A DNA stretch of 64,000 nt from Phycisphaerales bacterium (GTDB taxonomy: Bacteria; Planctomycetota; Phycisphaerae; Phycisphaerales; UBA1924), in contig CANHCQ010000007.1 in NCBI GenBank assembly GCA_947459215.1, positions 1 to 64,000 of the forward strand. Direction: 5' to 3'. The position numbers and the translations under genes are program-made. Of this stretch, positions 62,999-64,000 are shown piece by piece (position 1 is the first letter of the stretch; every line of letters begins with the position of its first letter). The notes below the pieces were generated by a model. The model did no database searches, was not told the origin of the DNA, and was given only the letters and a program-made list of their open reading frames with translations.

Positions 62999-64000
62999 AT
63001 GACGGCCGCTGCATACGGAAGGATCCGTTCAGTGACCCGGGAACTCAAACTCGCACTCATCGTCGGCTTCGCGATCGTCCTCACGGTGGCGATTCTGGTC
63101 AGTGACCACCTCTCCAAGGCGAGGCAGGCATCGCTTGCCGACGTCGGCGCGGCAAACGCCACCCGAGTCAGCGCCAAGCTGCCCGAAGAACCGATCAAGA
63201 GCCCCGACGACCTGCTCCCCGCCACGCTCCAGCCCGCTATGAGCGTCACCGAGCCGGTGATGACCCGGAGCGGCGAGGCCGCGGACGCATCGCAGGCAAT
63301 GCTGCCGCCTTCGAAGCAGACGCAAGTCGCCAGCGCCGAGAGCACCGCGGCGCCGGTCGTGATCGGTCTTGGCAGTGCGGCGTTGCAGACCACGCTTCTC
63401 CAGCCGGTGAGCAGCGACGCGACGTACGCCGGCCGCGACACGGTCGAGATCGCTCCCGGGAACCAGATCACGCCGACCCCGGCCGAGAAGGCCGCGACGC
63501 TCTCGCCCGCGGGTGATGCCATCCTGAAGAGTGTGGACGAGAAGAAGACCGCCGCGGAAGTCAAGTCGGAGCCGAAGCAGTCCAAAGCGGCAGCGCTTCC
63601 GATCGGCCCCAACGACAGGGCGCACACCATCGCCGAGAACGAGTCGCTCTATGCGATCGCGAAGCGGTACTACGGCAACGGAAATCTCTGGCGGCAGCTC
63701 GCTGCGGCCAATGCCGGGCGGGTCAGTGAAAACGGCTCGGCTCGTGTTGGCACCAGGATCCTGATCCCGTCCCGGGACTCGCTGCTGGGCAAGACGGACG
63801 CCAAGGCTTCGGCGAAGACCGAGTCCAAGCCCGAGCCCAAGTCCGAAGTTCGGACCGCGACCAAGCCGGATGCGAAGTCGGAATCCAAGACCGTCGCAAA
63901 GGCGTCCGATGCCAAGGCTCGCAGCTACACCGTCAAGCCCGGCGACAGCCTCGGCCGTATCGCCGCCCGCGAGCTTGGCAGCAGCAAGCGTCTGGGCGAG
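62999..64000 (+). CDS. LysM-domain single-pass membrane protein (3' end outside window)
   Basis: The frame runs off the window; 334 codons are visible. The ATG at 62999 begins a short cytoplasmic tail, one transmembrane helix (about residues 17-34, LALIVGFAIVLTVAILV), a low-complexity stretch of about 160 residues, a first LysM domain (HTIAENESLYAIAKRYYGNG, about 202-252), a Lys/Ala/Ser/Glu-rich spacer and the start of a second LysM (YTVKPGDSLGRIAARELG). LysM binds peptidoglycan. It follows rsmH, where ftsL usually lies, so a division role is possible but unproven. Confidence 0.85.
   Translation, partial: MTAAAYGRIRSVTRELKLALIVGFAIVLTVAILVSDHLSKARQASLADVGAANATRVSAKLPEEPIKSPDDLLPATLQPAMSVTEPVMTRSGEAADASQAMLPPSKQTQVASAESTAAPVVIGLGSAALQTTLLQPVSSDATYAGRDTVEIAPGNQITPTPAEKAATLSPAGDAILKSVDEKKTAAEVKSEPKQSKAAALPIGPNDRAHTIAENESLYAIAKRYYGNGNLWRQLAAANAGRVSENGSARVGTRILIPSRDSLLGKTDAKASAKTESKPEPKSEVRTATKPDAKSESKTVAKASDAKARSYTVKPGDSLGRIAARELGSSKRLGE

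Noticed and set aside
62875..63630. Minus-strand open frame of 251 codons at the end of the window
   Set aside because: Antisense to the LysM protein, whose frame shows a signal anchor and LysM domains.

Overview
The window is a dense, GC-rich stretch of bacterial chromosome, with one predicted gene roughly every 1.1 kb. It most likely comes from a planctomycete, and class Phycisphaerae fits best. Signs of this are a PEP-CTERM-type exported protein, a dockerin-like exported protein, a TIGR04138/Minf_1886 protein (a family I associate with Planctomycetes and Verrucomicrobia), lipid A genes (lpxA, lpxK) together with Skp that imply an outer membrane, System II cytochrome c maturation, futalosine-pathway menaquinone synthesis, and several large planctomycete-style orphan proteins. 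No phage, IS transposase, CRISPR array, tRNA or rRNA was recognised. The taxonomic call is inference.

Layout. 1-5.7 kb: the end of alaS, then an F-type ATP synthase operon (atpZ-like, atpI-like, atpB, atpE, atpF, atpH) closed by a strong terminator, with no F1 alpha, gamma, beta or epsilon genes. 5.8-13.3 kb, minus strand: lpxA, a WalJ-like metallo-hydrolase, rsfS with a histone-H1-like tail, aroB, a ParA ATPase fused to an AMPK-type glycogen-binding domain, and a P-loop-less MinD/FlhG-like partner. 13.4-18.6 kb: lipB, skp with a small upstream ORF, a PEP-CTERM protein, an ECF sigma factor with its probable anti-sigma factor, and a peroxiredoxin. 18.7-28.6 kb: PdeM phosphoesterase and Lhr-type helicase, photolyase, purQ, maf, lpxK and membrane proteins. 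28.8-35 kb: mqnC, an RluA-type pseudouridine synthase, a TolB-like propeller protein, nnrD, tatD. 35-43.9 kb: ResB and CcsA, 3-methyladenine glycosylase, a TIGR04138 protein, an AI-2E-type permease, carA. 44-50 kb: a dockerin-like exported protein, rhodanese, TPR protein, 3-hydroxyacyl-CoA dehydrogenase, hybrid histidine kinase. 49.7-56 kb: rpsO-pnp, a cold-shock protein, a histidine kinase, a DUF4010/MgtC-type membrane protein. 56-64 kb: a large zinc-ribbon membrane protein, an acyl-CoA mutase large subunit, SppA, a zinc-ribbon protein, rsmH and a truncated LysM protein.

The most interesting locus is the two-gene module at 5780-9241. A ParA/Soj ATPase with an intact deviant Walker A carries at its C-terminus a domain that keeps most of the carbohydrate-contact residues of the AMPK-beta glycogen-binding module. 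The gene directly downstream looks like a MinD/FlhG fold whose P-loop has been lost. ParA-type ATPases position plasmids, chemoreceptors and carboxysomes, so a ParA that can bind alpha-glucan suggests a system that positions or partitions glycogen granules. This is a hypothesis.

The second theme is short repeats. At least seven small repeat or palindrome types lie between genes and, in two cases, in frame inside genes: a 117-bp palindromic unit in the Lhr-type helicase and two adjacent repeat fragments in the acyl-CoA mutase. They look like small non-autonomous elements that the proteins tolerate as surface loops.
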